NCBI GenBank assembly: GCA_038380435.1 | Contig: JAWZYU010000009.1 | Span: forward strand, 69,531,901 to 69,595,900 | From: Ryuthela nishihirai | Lineage: Eukaryota > Arthropoda > Arachnida > Araneae > Heptathelidae | DNA length: 64,000 nucleotides | Reading direction: 5' to 3' | Shown: piece after piece, positions 41,284-52,300 of the stretch | How positions within the stretch are numbered: position 1 is the first letter of the stretch | Layout of the letters: every line of letters begins with the position of its first letter | Notes under the pieces: generated by a model | Seen by the model: only the letters and a program-made list of their open reading frames with translations | What the model was told of the DNA's origin: nothing | Database searches by the model: none | Translations under genes and position numbers: made by a program

Positions 41284-41710
41284 TAGAAGGAGCATGACAG
41301 GCAGGTTTCCTGGAGACGTGGGTTCAAATCCCACTCATGGCAAAAACCAAATTTTTTTTTCAGCTCATCATTTCATGAATTCCAAGTCTACAGGACTTAT
41401 CTTGTGATTATTTACTACTGATTTATTGATTTAACGCCCTGAGCGTGTGACAAATATTAATTCCATCTCTACTGAGGCAACAGAGTTGTCCTCTTCCTAG
41501 ATAGATGGCGCCACTAGTGCGAATCAAATAAATAATATCCGGAAGGTTTATAAGGTCACATAAGCTGAGAAAAGGTTAGCCATTGTTGGTGTAGAGATAG
41601 CATAACAGGAATGCTTCCTAGAGACGTCTAGGAAGCACTTTAGAAGACGTTCTAGAGGTTCGAATTCCACTCATGGCAAAACCAAATTTTTTTTTCAGCT
41701 CATCATTTAA
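41284..41710 (+). repeat. Two head-to-tail tRNA-like repeat units
   Basis: The first unit (41284-41414) is 5'-truncated and keeps box B (GGGTTCAAATCCC) and the tail to ATTTACTACTG. The second begins directly with ATTTATTGATTTAACGCCC and runs through its own tRNA-like core (41571-41680) to the same TTTTTTTTTCAGCTCATCAT tail. A 25-30-bp internal duplication disrupts its anticodon region. Confidence 0.65.
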
Positions 41711-42726
41711 TAATAAAAAGTTTATTTTAACGTCAAAACTAAAGTTGGCTTGTCGAAGCAGTATGGGTCTGGATCCCCGAAATGAGCTGCTGAACATTTG
41801 GCTTCAATGGCAATGTAGAGAGTTATATTATTCAAATTTTAGTATTTCCTCTTATTCAGACACCATTTACTTTTGTAGAGCTAGGTTAAAAAAATATATA
41901 TTTTCCAATTTTCCCGTGGCCAGGATAAAAGTGCGGCATTTGTGCAAGCTTGCTCTATGGCCTCACACAGTATTTATTTCAGGATTCTATACAACTGTAT
42001 ATATGCTTTATCTTAGGTACTAAAGAACAGTCCACGGCGTATCAGGATCTGCGCCTACACTTTGCACTTTCTATCCTCAGTGGCAACTTTACGGTTTTGA
42101 CGCCATGGTCCCAATTTCTTTTTTCTTCAATTTTAAAGTCTTTTTAATGTCTTTAGGAATGCTCTTGCAAACTCATGACAGATTCAAAAAAAGGAACGGA
42201 TAAAAAGTTTCAAACTCTGAAAGATGAATAAAAATAACTTTTGAATAGAGAAACGGAAGTGTGCCTGATCTGCTCCCCGGAAATACACTTTTGCGTAAAT
42301 ATTTCGCCAATGATTTTTTTTTCTTCTCTTCCTCCTTCGTTTCATTTTTTCTAAATATCGCCGTAGCACTTGCTCAATGGGACCAAAGAAAATCCGCCAT
42401 TGTTAATCACCTAACCTTGCCACAGTGTGTAGATGCATTTTCGGCCGCATCTTGAAAAAACTTCAATCCACGGAGGTGTTGCACGATATGGTCCTAATTA
42501 CTGGCGTACCCAGAAGCTAAATTTCAGAAAGGATTTTTTTTTTCGTTAAGGGGGATGTAATACCACAGTTCTTCCCAGTATTTACACCCCATTTCGGTCA
42601 AAAATTAGAGGTTTCGGCTTTTAGTTTATTGTGTAGAAAAATAATCCAATACTTGGATTATAGCAACGAAACGTTTCCTTTTACGATGTTGGTGACCTTC
42701 TAATTCAGAGTTCCTCAACTGTGGTT
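41711..42726. other. No recognised gene
   Basis: A + strand frame at 41673-42023 (116 codons) starts inside the repeat tail and has no recognised domain. Some TTTTTCTTC-rich tracts are present. Confidence 0.4.
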
Positions 42727-43133
42727 GGAGTAGGGGTTGGTTCAATCAACTCTTCAGCAGAATTGTAATCTACGTTCCCCTCTAGTTCGAGTCCTGATCT
42801 GCTCTCTTAGGTTTGTCTCCGCTAAACCCTGTCCCTGCTCTCGGTCAGCAAGGGAACACCGATGGGCTTGAAAAAAGGTTGCCGCCCTTCGGATGGGACA
42901 TTAAGCTGTGGTCCCGTGTGCATAAGAATCATACCCTGTACAAATTAAAAATACGCTGGATGACCTTGACGGTTGGATGGCCTGAATGGGGGGAGGGGGT
43001 CCTTCCATCTGTCTACTACTGACAGCTCTCCAGTGGGTCCAACCTTTTCTGAGCCCTTGGAGTTCTTATGACCTGACCATTTAGCCAATTGCGTTCAAAA
43101 AATGTCTGAGAGTTAAAACAACTCTACTCTACG
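42727..43133 (+). mobile_element. SINE family 1 copy, diverged
   Basis: GGGTTGGTTCAATCAACTC (box A remnant), AGTTCGAGTCC (box B), CACCGATGGGCTTG and the 3' end AGAGTTAAAACAAC lie in family order. Confidence 0.7.
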
Positions 43134-43149
43134 ATCCAAGGTTCGTTCC

Positions 43150-43708
43150 TGTTTACATTTTCTCAACCAGCGCCTACTCTGTTCCTAGTAAGAAACGGAA
43201 CCCTGACGGCTTTGAAAAGACCGGCAGTTGTCGGATGGAACTTCGACCCATGGCTCGGTGAACAGGAGAGTTGTACCTTGTTGGGTTGTTTTACCTCTGA
43301 GCGGCACTTTTTTGCACACCATGAGCTAAATGATCAAGTCACATGAACCCCGAAGGCTCAGAGAAGGTTGGGGGAGGGGACCCACTGGAACAGCTGTTGG
43401 GAGACAGATGGCAGCCTCCCGTCAAGGCCATCCAGCGTGTTCTTTAAGGTGCACAGGGTATGACTCTCCCGCACACGGACCATGGCTTAACGTCCCATCC
43501 GACGGACGACGACCTTTCCATGCCCATCAATGAGTGGTACCTTGTGTACGTTAATGAAAAAGCTAAATGGCCTTGACTGAAGGTTTCTATCTCTCTCCTA
43601 CCAAGACTCCTCTTCCTCTACCTTGCTCTGAGACCTGGAATCCCTGCGAACTGGTATTCAGCTCACTTCGTGCAAAGAAAAATTCAGCTCAGAGGTAAAA
43701 CAACACAA
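43150..43708 (+). mobile_element. SINE family 1 copy split by an opposite SINE
   Basis: A diverged + strand copy, 43150-43280 and 43537-43708, ends CAGCTCAGAGGTAAAACAAC. Its middle holds the next entry. Confidence 0.65.
43281..43536 (-). mobile_element. SINE family 1, 5'-truncated, nested
   Basis: A 256-bp copy without the tRNA-like head is flanked by GTACCTTG at 43273-43280 and 43537-43544. Confidence 0.85.
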
Positions 43709-43709
43709 T

Positions 43710-44690
43710 GTAAAATCAAATTTCAACGATCTTCAATTTTTTTCAAAAATAAAATCAAATTTCATATGATCTGCAAAACTTTTTGAATAATCCGCGTTTA
43801 TCATATTTGAAAAAAAAGTTTAAGGATGAAACAGAAATACATTTTAATAAATTTTCCCAAGAAAACTTGCATTTAAAAAATTAAATGTCGCGTACTTGTT
43901 ATTAGACAATATAGCTCAATCTTCTGTTTTTTAATAGCTAGCTTAAAGTTACTTTAGTAAAGAACGTGGATTTAAACAAAGATTCATAAATCTTTTGAAA
44001 CGTTATGATCAACATCATTAATGCGTGGCTACTTGTCATTCAGTTCTGAGAAGTAGAAGGTGCATGTGAAAATGTTAAGAATCGTTTCTGCTATTGTCTA
44101 AATAAATGATAAACTTATAAATAAATGTCTTAAAATAGCATGTATTTACGTTGCTTTCTCTATCTTCTTAGCCACGTTCAAGTCAGTAAGATTGGCATTG
44201 CATAAGACTCAGACGTTTTCAACCACAGTGTTAAAAAAGGTTTTAAAGCTCCATTTTACCAGCAGACAACAAGTCAATATTTTAAAACTCCGCAGTTCAT
44301 TATTTTGAGCGAGCTTAGCAAATCTGTAATAACACAGTTACCGTTGCAATTTTTAAGCTTAAATCTATTCCGAAAACAATTTTTTTCCTTCATATTTGTT
44401 AGTACATGTTCTCAACTTGCGAAATAAAAAAATTGCAATGTTGTAGTTATATTTTTGACACTTTACATGCTTCTTACTGAAAAAGAAAACATTAGTCTGC
44501 TTTCACTATCAATACTGACAACCGAAAGCTGTATAACGTTTCTTTGCCACCATCTTAATGAAAACTGACTGATTTGAAAATGACTTCAGAAGCATCCTAT
44601 CAATAGTTACATAGATCTACTAATTGATTTCTGTGCGTCTTAATTCGAAATGCAAATACTTATCACCAGTTTTCCTATAAATATCCTTCA
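43710..44690. other. AT-rich DNA, no recognised gene
   Basis: Noncoding in appearance on both strands. Confidence 0.5.
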
Positions 44691-45000
44691 AGCTCATCTC
44701 AATCTTTATTCGTTTCTCTCTCCCTATCTCCCTCACAATTAGGAACGACGAGAACTACTTGCTCCTCTGTCTCTCCATCCCAATCAGTGGAATACAAGAG
44801 GAAGATTTCCGTTTTCGCTCTCTCTCTTTCTTGATCCTAATTAAAAGTGGAGAGAATTTCTCTCTCTCTCCCTTTCCTTCAAATTAAAAGTGGAGTGGGA
44901 TAATCTTTTCTCTCCCTTTCCCCATCTTAATTAGATACGAAAAGGATTACCAATTTATTCTCTTCCCATTTGAATTTAAAATAGAGAGATCTGTCATGTT
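44691..45000. repeat. Degenerate pyrimidine-rich tandem repeat
   Basis: Four or five loose units of about 60-75 bp combine TTTCTCTCTCCCT with a TTAATTA-type segment and AAAAGTGGAGAG. The period is irregular. Confidence 0.45.
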
Positions 45001-45900
45001 TTTCTTTTTTGTCCTTACGGTTGTTCTCTAGTTCCGACTAGAGAGTTGGTTAGTCAAGTTTAGTGTCTGTCAGATGCGGCCCAAATGGCGGTTTTATAAC
45101 AAGAACTGCATTTGTGTTGGTAACCATGGAAAATTACATTTAATGAATTTTTAAAATAATTATGCAAGATAGAAATCTCAGTAGAATCACACACATCTCT
45201 CTCAAAAAGCTACTTCGTTAGGTTAACTTCGAAGCGTTGTAGTTATATAATTTTTATCTAAGGCAAAAATCCTTATAAAAATCCGAATTTGTCACATACA
45301 AAGATGTGAGAAAATAAAACAATCGCTTCGATATTAAGTCAAAGAGAAAACGAAATATGAAGATCCATAACTTTTAAAATCATTATAGAAATATCTCGCA
45401 AGAAACAAATTTCTAAATTTCTGGTTAAATACAATCTAAATTTTGACTTTTAACAATATTTGTTAACTATTTGAACTTTCACAAAATTTGAAACAGTTAA
45501 ATAACAGCAAATGGCTCATTCCAAACTTTTGCTGGAAAAATATAAAAGACAAAATTTATAACAACTAGATTTGCAAAATAAAAGGTTTAATATAGCAATT
45601 ATTATTTACGCATTAATTAGATTCGGTAAAAAATACTTAGGATATGCGAATTAATTCGATGTGTATTAATTAGATTCTGTAAGAAAAATACTATTACTAT
45701 TTGAAGTTTCAACTTCTGCAACTTCGTAATTATTACTAAAAGAATGCAATAAATCTAAATTGAGAGATTCTAATTGAGAAATGAAATTAGAAAACCAAAA
45801 GGATAAAAAAGAATTAATAAATCTTAGAAAAAAGATACAATAAAACAATTTGATAAAAATATCTAAATATCCTATGTAGTAATCATTTAATAAATTTCTA
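45001..45900. other. AT-rich DNA, no recognised gene
   Basis: Nothing beyond short chance frames. Confidence 0.5.
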
Positions 45901-45965
45901 TATGTTTCTTCAGTTAAAAGGTATGAAGATTTTTTCTTTATCCGTGCCTTTTGTTCTCTATAATG

Positions 45966-46219
45966 CAGTGGTTCTCAACCTTTTATGCTTCACGCACCCC
46001 CTGGAAACGTGTATTTAACTGGCGTACCCATTTTATAGATAGATAAAACAATATTTATGGTAATATATATTTATAGTAATATAAAACAATATTTTATAGT
46101 AATATAGTTAAAAGTCGCTAGATATATGTTATATATATATATAACATATATCTAGCGACTTTTGAGCTCTCACGGCATACCCCCAAAAATTTTACCGCTT
46201 ACACCGTTGAGAACCCCTA
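45966..46219 (+). mobile_element. hAT-type MITE with internal palindrome
   Basis: The left end is CAGTGGTTCTCAACC and the right end CGTTGAGAACCCCTA. It contains a perfect 54-bp palindrome at 46110-46163. Confidence 0.75.
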
Positions 46220-46223
46220 GAGC

Positions 46224-47032
46224 AGCGGTTCTCAACCTTTTATGCTTCACGTACCCCCTGGAAATGTGTATGTAACTGGCGTACCCCTTGTATAGATAGA
46301 TAAACTATAGTTATAGTATAACAATGGGAATAAAATAAAACGCATATATCAGTGGATCTCAAACTTTTATGCTTCACGTACCCCCTGGAAATGTGTATGT
46401 AACTGGAGTACCCCTTGTATAGATAGATAAAACTATAGTTATAGTATAACCATGGGAATAGAATAAAACATATATATCAGTGGTTCTCAACCTTTTAGGC
46501 TTCACGTACCCCCGGAAATGTGTATGTAACTGGCGTACCCCTTGTATAGATAGATAAAACTATAGTTATAGTATAACAATGGGAATCAAATAAAACATAT
46601 ATATCAGTGGATCTCAACCTTTTATGCTTCACGTACCCCCTGGAAATGTGTATGTAACTGGAGTACCCCTCGTATAGATAGATAAAGCTATAATTATAAT
46701 ATAACAATGGGAATAAAATAAAACATATATATATATGTCAGTGGTTCTCAACCTTTTATGCTTCACGTACCCCCTGGAAATGTGCATGTAACTGGATTAC
46801 CCCTTGTATAGATAGATAAAGCTATAGTTATAGTATAACAATGGGAATAAAATAAAACATATACACAGTCGTATAAGAATAATATGACCACCTACCATAT
46901 AGGAATAGTAAGTGATCATAAAATTCTGATATATAACATATATCTAGCGACTTTTCAGCTCTCACGGCGTACCCCAAAACATTTTACTACGTACCTCCAA
47001 GGGCTACGCGTTTCCCACGTTGAGAACCCCTA
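46224..47032 (+). mobile_element. hAT-type MITE with left half amplified five times
   Basis: Left-end units starting CAG(T/C)GG(T/A)TCTCAA begin at 46224, 46350, 46478, 46605 and 46739, spaced 126-134 bp. Each runs through TTATGCTTCACGTACCCCC to AATGGGAATAAAATAAAAC. Only the last is followed by the right half, which ends CGTTGAGAACCCCTA. Confidence 0.8.
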
Positions 47033-47176
47033 GTCTAATGTATGCAGCTTTTTATTCTTTATTCATATCTTTTATTCTTTCTGGTGTATGAAGCTATTTA
47101 TTCTACATTCATACCTTTTGTTTTCTCTAATGTATGAAGTTTCTTATTCTTTATTCATATCTTTTATTCTCTATGA

Positions 47177-47382
47177 TAGGGATCGTCAACGAGGGGTACG
47201 CGGTAAATTTTTTGGGGTACGTCCGTGAGAGCTCAAAAGTCGCTAGATGTGTTATATATATATGTTTTATTTTATTCCCATTGTTATACTATAACTATAG
47301 TTTTATCTATCTATACAAGGGGTACGCCAGTTACATACACAATTCCAGGGGTACGTGAAGCATAAAAGGGTGAGAACCACTC
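47177..47382 (-). mobile_element. hAT-type MITE
   Basis: A 206-bp copy runs in reverse: TAGGGATCGTCAACG at the left, GGGTGAGAACCACTC at the right. It is flanked by CTCTATGA and CTCTAATT, an imperfect 8-bp duplication in the CTCTA-containing minisatellite. Confidence 0.7.
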
Positions 47383-47530
47383 CTCTAATTTATGAAACGT
47401 TTTATCCTTTATTCATATCTTTTATTCTATCTAGTGTGTGAAGCTTTTTATTCTTTATTAATATATTTTGTTCTCTCTAATCTATGAAGCTTTCTATCCT
47501 TTATTCATAGCTTTTTTTCCCTCTCTAGTT

Positions 47531-48040
47531 ACATTTTTTTTTCAATATTGACGAATTTAATGCAAATCTCCAAATAATTTCTCTGGTGAAAATTTTTACA
47601 TTATTTACAAATTTGATGCAAATCTTTAAATATGTTTTCTAGTGACGGTTTATCTCAATATTTAGAAATTACCCGCAAATCTCCAAATATTGTTCTTTAG
47701 TAACATTTCTGTGCAGTATTTGCAGGTATATAAATTTGCAAATATTTCTCAAGTGACGGTTTTGCTCAATATTTACAACTATAAAAATTTCTTAAATATT
47801 TTTTCTAGTAATAATCTTGCACAATGAAGAGCTACAAATCTTGAAATTTCTCTCTTCGCTAACACAAATGGGTGCATTCATTTTATTCTCATTGTTCTGC
47901 ATATTATAAAGATGCACAGAAAATTTCGCATTCAACTTGTTCGTTAGAGTTTACTCCATTAGTCATCACATACTCTAAACCTACACTAAACTAAGTTGGA
48001 ACTAATAGAAACGAATTAAAAGAAGATAGAAAAAACTACA
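47531..48040. other. Weak tandem pattern, no gene
   Basis: A loose repeat of about 60-65 bp with TATTTACAAATTTGATGCAA and TCTAGTGACGGTT spans 47530-47830. No coding signal is seen. Confidence 0.35.
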
Positions 48041-48044
48041 AATA

Positions 48045-48250
48045 GTGTCTGTTGAAATCGGTCTAGTGCATGTGGTACAAAAAAATCTGATTGGCAGACT
48101 CAGCAAAAACGTCGAGTCCATAAGAGCAGCAAATGGGGAGAAGACATGTCGATCGCAGATCCGGAAGCAGATGGAAGAACGAACCGGAATGTCAGAGGCA
48201 GAAACACTGATAAGCAATGACATGGAATGGCAGGAGCAGGAGTCACATAC
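48045..48250 (+). pseudogene. Possible LINE C-terminal fragment
   Basis: The + strand frame reads VHVVQKNLIGRLSKNV, then RSQIRKQMEERTGM and NDMEWQEQ. The spacing resembles the C-terminal tail of RTE-like proteins (GHVxRM, a basic RPR.RW segment, then DR..WR). Similarity is weak and key residues are changed. Chance is possible. Confidence 0.3.
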
Positions 48251-48344
48251 TGCCTACAAGAAAACGTTGATTTTTGTGAAATGCCTCCAGCTTATTCTGC
48301 GTGAATATTCTTTGGATCGGCTTTCCCTACTATATGTCAGTTAA

Positions 48345-48949
48345 AGCGGTTCAGAATCGTAGAGCTATGAAGTTTACATTAATATGAAACATCTCGTTAA
48401 ACTTTGATTTAGATACATTTTGGGTAGGATTCTCGAATTGGTCGTACATTGCACATTAAACTTCGCGTGTATCATCTGATTTATCTGCAGACTGTAATTT
48501 ATTTTGACCTCACAACAAAAATTTATTTTTTACTTTGTTTTCAGAATAATTCAAAAATAAAATATTTATAGAACTTATAGTTATATTGTCCATACAGCAA
48601 GAATAACAATTATGATCAGAATAGAGGGGCGGACATAAGAAAAACAAAATCTACGTTTTTTAATTGACCTTCATTCACAGAAGTAAAAAAATACAACACA
48701 TTTGCAATTTGACACCCAATGCTAAATAGCTTTGATACACATATTTCAATTTAATATATTTTCCTAATATAGCATTAAACTTAAAGTATAGTATATCCAT
48801 TTCAAAACTGGAGTTCGCAGATTATTCTCTTTACTCAATAATATATCTTTGTTTTAAATACTTCTTCAAATTCAACGGGTGAAATTATTTTTCCCTCCCC
48901 TTTCGTGAGGACATCCATTGTTACGAGATTATTTCCTAAAGTTTTGAAG
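48345..48949. other. AT-rich DNA, no recognised feature
   Basis: No gene or repeat recognised. Confidence 0.5.
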
Positions 48950-49342
48950 GAGAAGAATTGTTCAATCGGTAGCGGGCCAGACTCGTAATCTGCAATTCTC
49001 AGGTTCGAGTCCCACCTCTGTCAGCGTTGAGATTTATTTCTGCCAAACACCTACCCTGCCCTCAGTCAGAAAGGGGGACACTGATGGGCTTGGAAAGGAC
49101 GATATCTGTCGACTAGGACACTAATCCGTGGTTCCGTGTGCAGGAGAGAGAGTCATACCTTGTGCACGTTAAAAATCACGCTGGATGATTCTTGATGGGG
49201 GAGCATTCATCTGTTTCTGTCCAGCTGTCCTGCGGATCCCCTTCCCCCAAACTTCTCTGAAACCTTGGTATCCTTATGACTTGCCATTTATCCTATTGTG
49301 TGCATAAAAAGTGCTGCTCAGGGACAAAATAATTCAACCTAA
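48950..49342 (+). mobile_element. SINE family 1 copy, full length, diverged
   Basis: Box A is TTCAATCGGTAGCGGGCC and box B GGTTCGAGTCC. The anticodon-arm segment reads CCAGACTCGTAATCTG. The 3' end is GTGCTGCTCAGGGACAAAAT. Confidence 0.8.
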
Positions 49343-49344
49343 AG

Positions 49345-52300
49345 CTTTCAGTTACTTGAATCAACTATTCCTATCAGAAAGAGAAGCATTGTACAATCTA
49401 AGATCTCCATTTATTCCGCAGACGTTATGTACGCAGTCTTGATTTTTTCTTTTGTAGACATTTTTTTTTACCTTTTTTCAATTTTCATTTCGTTTTTGCC
49501 TCAACGGCAAGTTGCAAAGCGACTGTTGATGGATCTGCAAATACTGGTCCATCACCACAAATAGGTCCTACCAAATTCAGTTGTAATTTCTAGTTTCTTT
49601 AGGATTAAGATCTTTTTGATAATAATATGAATTTTGGTATGTGAAAATCTGACAGGGTTTGATAATTTTTTAACATTAACAGGGACTTTTAATCCTTGCA
49701 TTTTTACCTTGCTTGGATTCGTTATTTTATATATATATACCTGTAATAAGGGTGGTGTCGAAATTAATCCGACATATAACTTCTTGACCATTACTTTCAA
49801 TGATTACAAATCTTTCCCTTTAAATCAGGCCTGGCTAACCAGAGGCTCATTGCAAATGAATTTGTGGTTCGTAGTTCATACAACAAATCATCAATTGTCA
49901 AGAGAGGAAGAGGGAATCAGAAAAAAATATACTAAATCCGACTCATTTCCTTCAATTTTTTTGCTAAACAATTTTGGGTAAATAACTAAAAGAATTTTCC
50001 AATTCATAGTGCTAATTAAAAATGCATTTTTTTTTTCTCATCATGATATTTTCTTGATTCCTTAAAAATATCCCACCTGGGCCAAGCGTTGAGATTTATG
50101 TCTGCGAAACGCGCACCCTGTCCTCTCACCTCACACTTCTAGACTTGTACTTTCACTACTATCTAAGAAAAACAGTGTGTGCTAGGAACTCTGGCGCGAG
50201 CTTGAGTCAACCTGTATATCTATTTCGCCAGCAATATTCCTATGTTTCAGTCTGTTTTGCAGTGCTGTCAACACCACATTGATATCAATGGTAGCCATTT
50301 TGAACATTTGTGAGTTTTAGGAGAATTTGACAATCATTTCCTTACAACTGTTTGCGTTAATGTTAAGGATATACGTAATAAAGTCTATATACATAATTTC
50401 CGGACATTTCTTCTTATCTTGGTCACCTTGAAACCAGCAGGATTGGCCTGTGGAGCCATGTGCCTAAGAATCAACGTTTAGTGTTAACATCCTTTCTCTT
50501 CTCAATTGCTGTAAGTTTTTTTGCCAGTTGATTTGTCAGAGGGCATTATGCGAAAGAACAAGGGCCGAAGTTACTTAATGGCCAAATCGACCATGTCCAA
50601 GAGCCACACCCTTAAGGAGGGAAAAATTTAATTTTTTGAGAAAGATTACAATAAGAGAAAGAAGTAAAGAAATGAACGAATGACAAATTCGAAAGTAAGG
50701 AAAGCTTAGACTCCCCCCTCCTCCTCTCCATTAATCTCTATTATCTCTATAAGGTACCTAATACTATTGCCCTATTCGCGCGACAGTAGATAAGACCAGC
50801 TTCGAAACATTTGCAACTCCTTAATTAATACTTTTTAACCGTGTGAAAATACTGACTTCGTTTTTGCGTGAAATTGTAGATGCAATTTAGAAAAAAAAAA
50901 TTTCAAATTAATAATAAGAAGAAATATATTACATTTAGGACATTGTTCAAATCTTTTTCTCCCTCATAATAAAAAATTTAATTTTTTTATTTCCGTTGCG
51001 GGTAATAAAATAATTAATACTTTTTTATTATTTTATTATCCGCAACGCTTATGTAGCCAATTTCTTCATGCCTATTAGGAAATTTGGCACTGATTAGCGG
51101 GAAGGGAACAAAAATCTTGAAATTTTAATCGGGCTCTGAAATTAACAGATTATGTTCAACAGGAAGAAAAAAAGTGAAAGCCCTAGTTTGAATTTCATTA
51201 CTTATGTTTTTTATTAACTAATATATATGTATATCTCTCAATTTCATAGGTGACAAATGCCTTTTTTTGCCTACCTACCTCTAGGCATCCACGTGGTAGC
51301 CTGTTAGAGTTTCAGCAAGATACATACTTAGCAGGCAGTCCAAGAAATATTGTCATGCTTTTTTTCGCCCGGTAATTTTTTTTTTAGATTCGATTTTGTC
51401 TTTTCTTTTTATTCTGCAAAACTCTCAGAATATCATCGAAAATTTTTATCTACAATTTGTAGATATTAATTAGCTGAGTATGCGAAAACAACAAGAAAGT
51501 AAAACATGATCTTGAGCTGACCTCAAATTAGCGCTGTCTAGGATTGAACAAATCGAGATGTGGATAAATCCTTTAATGGATTACGTTGTCAAAATAATAC
51601 ATCTAAGTTCTATCAGTTTCATGTAACGTCTTTTACTACGGTCTATCAATGGCACCCAGACGGAATTCAATAAATACTAATCATATTTGTTACATCAGAG
51701 AGATTTATCTTATAAAATAATGTTATTTTTGGCAGTGGATAGCACATTTAATTCTAGAAAAGCTGGTCTACATTTTTTCTTCTTTTTCATTCCTCGTTCT
51801 GGGATTTTTGTGTTGAGCAGAGATCTCTCGATTATTCCCCAAAACAATGAAGTTGGAGAAAAAAGTAAAAAATTGGCAAGAGAGGAAAGAGGAATCAGAA
51901 ATTTGTTTTTAGGTATCGAGTTGTAAAGTCTTAGTATTTTCTCTTTTCGTCTTTGTTCGAAAATCGACTTCAACAGAATTTATCGTTTCGAGTGTTTACA
52001 TTCAGAGAATGCCTCCTTTTCGAACTTTTTAAATCAATATACTAAGTGATTTAGAAAAAATAATTTTAATTATAGCTTACAAATCAGGCATGAGTGCTAT
52101 CACGAAGTACGGAAGGGTTCTGGGATATTCACGAATTAAAGAAGGGATCTGGGTATTTGTATTCAAAACCATACTATATAAAGTCAAATATTTATATGTA
52201 AAAACTATAAATATTTGACTTTTTAGGAAAGTAATATGGGTTTTCATCTCTTTAAGTTCTCTATTAAATGGAGCAAAGAATTTCGTTTTTTCTTTTCTTT

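Larger units (their letters stand above)
45905..47530. repeat. 45-50-bp minisatellite interrupted by hAT MITEs
   Basis: Loose units of TCTCTAATGTATGAAGCTTT followed by TTATTCTTTATTCATATCTTT occur at 45905-45965, 47033-47176 and 47383-47530. The gaps are filled by hAT-type MITEs. CTCTA in each unit resembles the preferred hAT target. Confidence 0.7.

Noticed and set aside
49552..49981. Gene on either strand with a hydrophobic stretch
   Set aside because: Frames on both strands cover the same AT-rich bases and match composition expected by chance.
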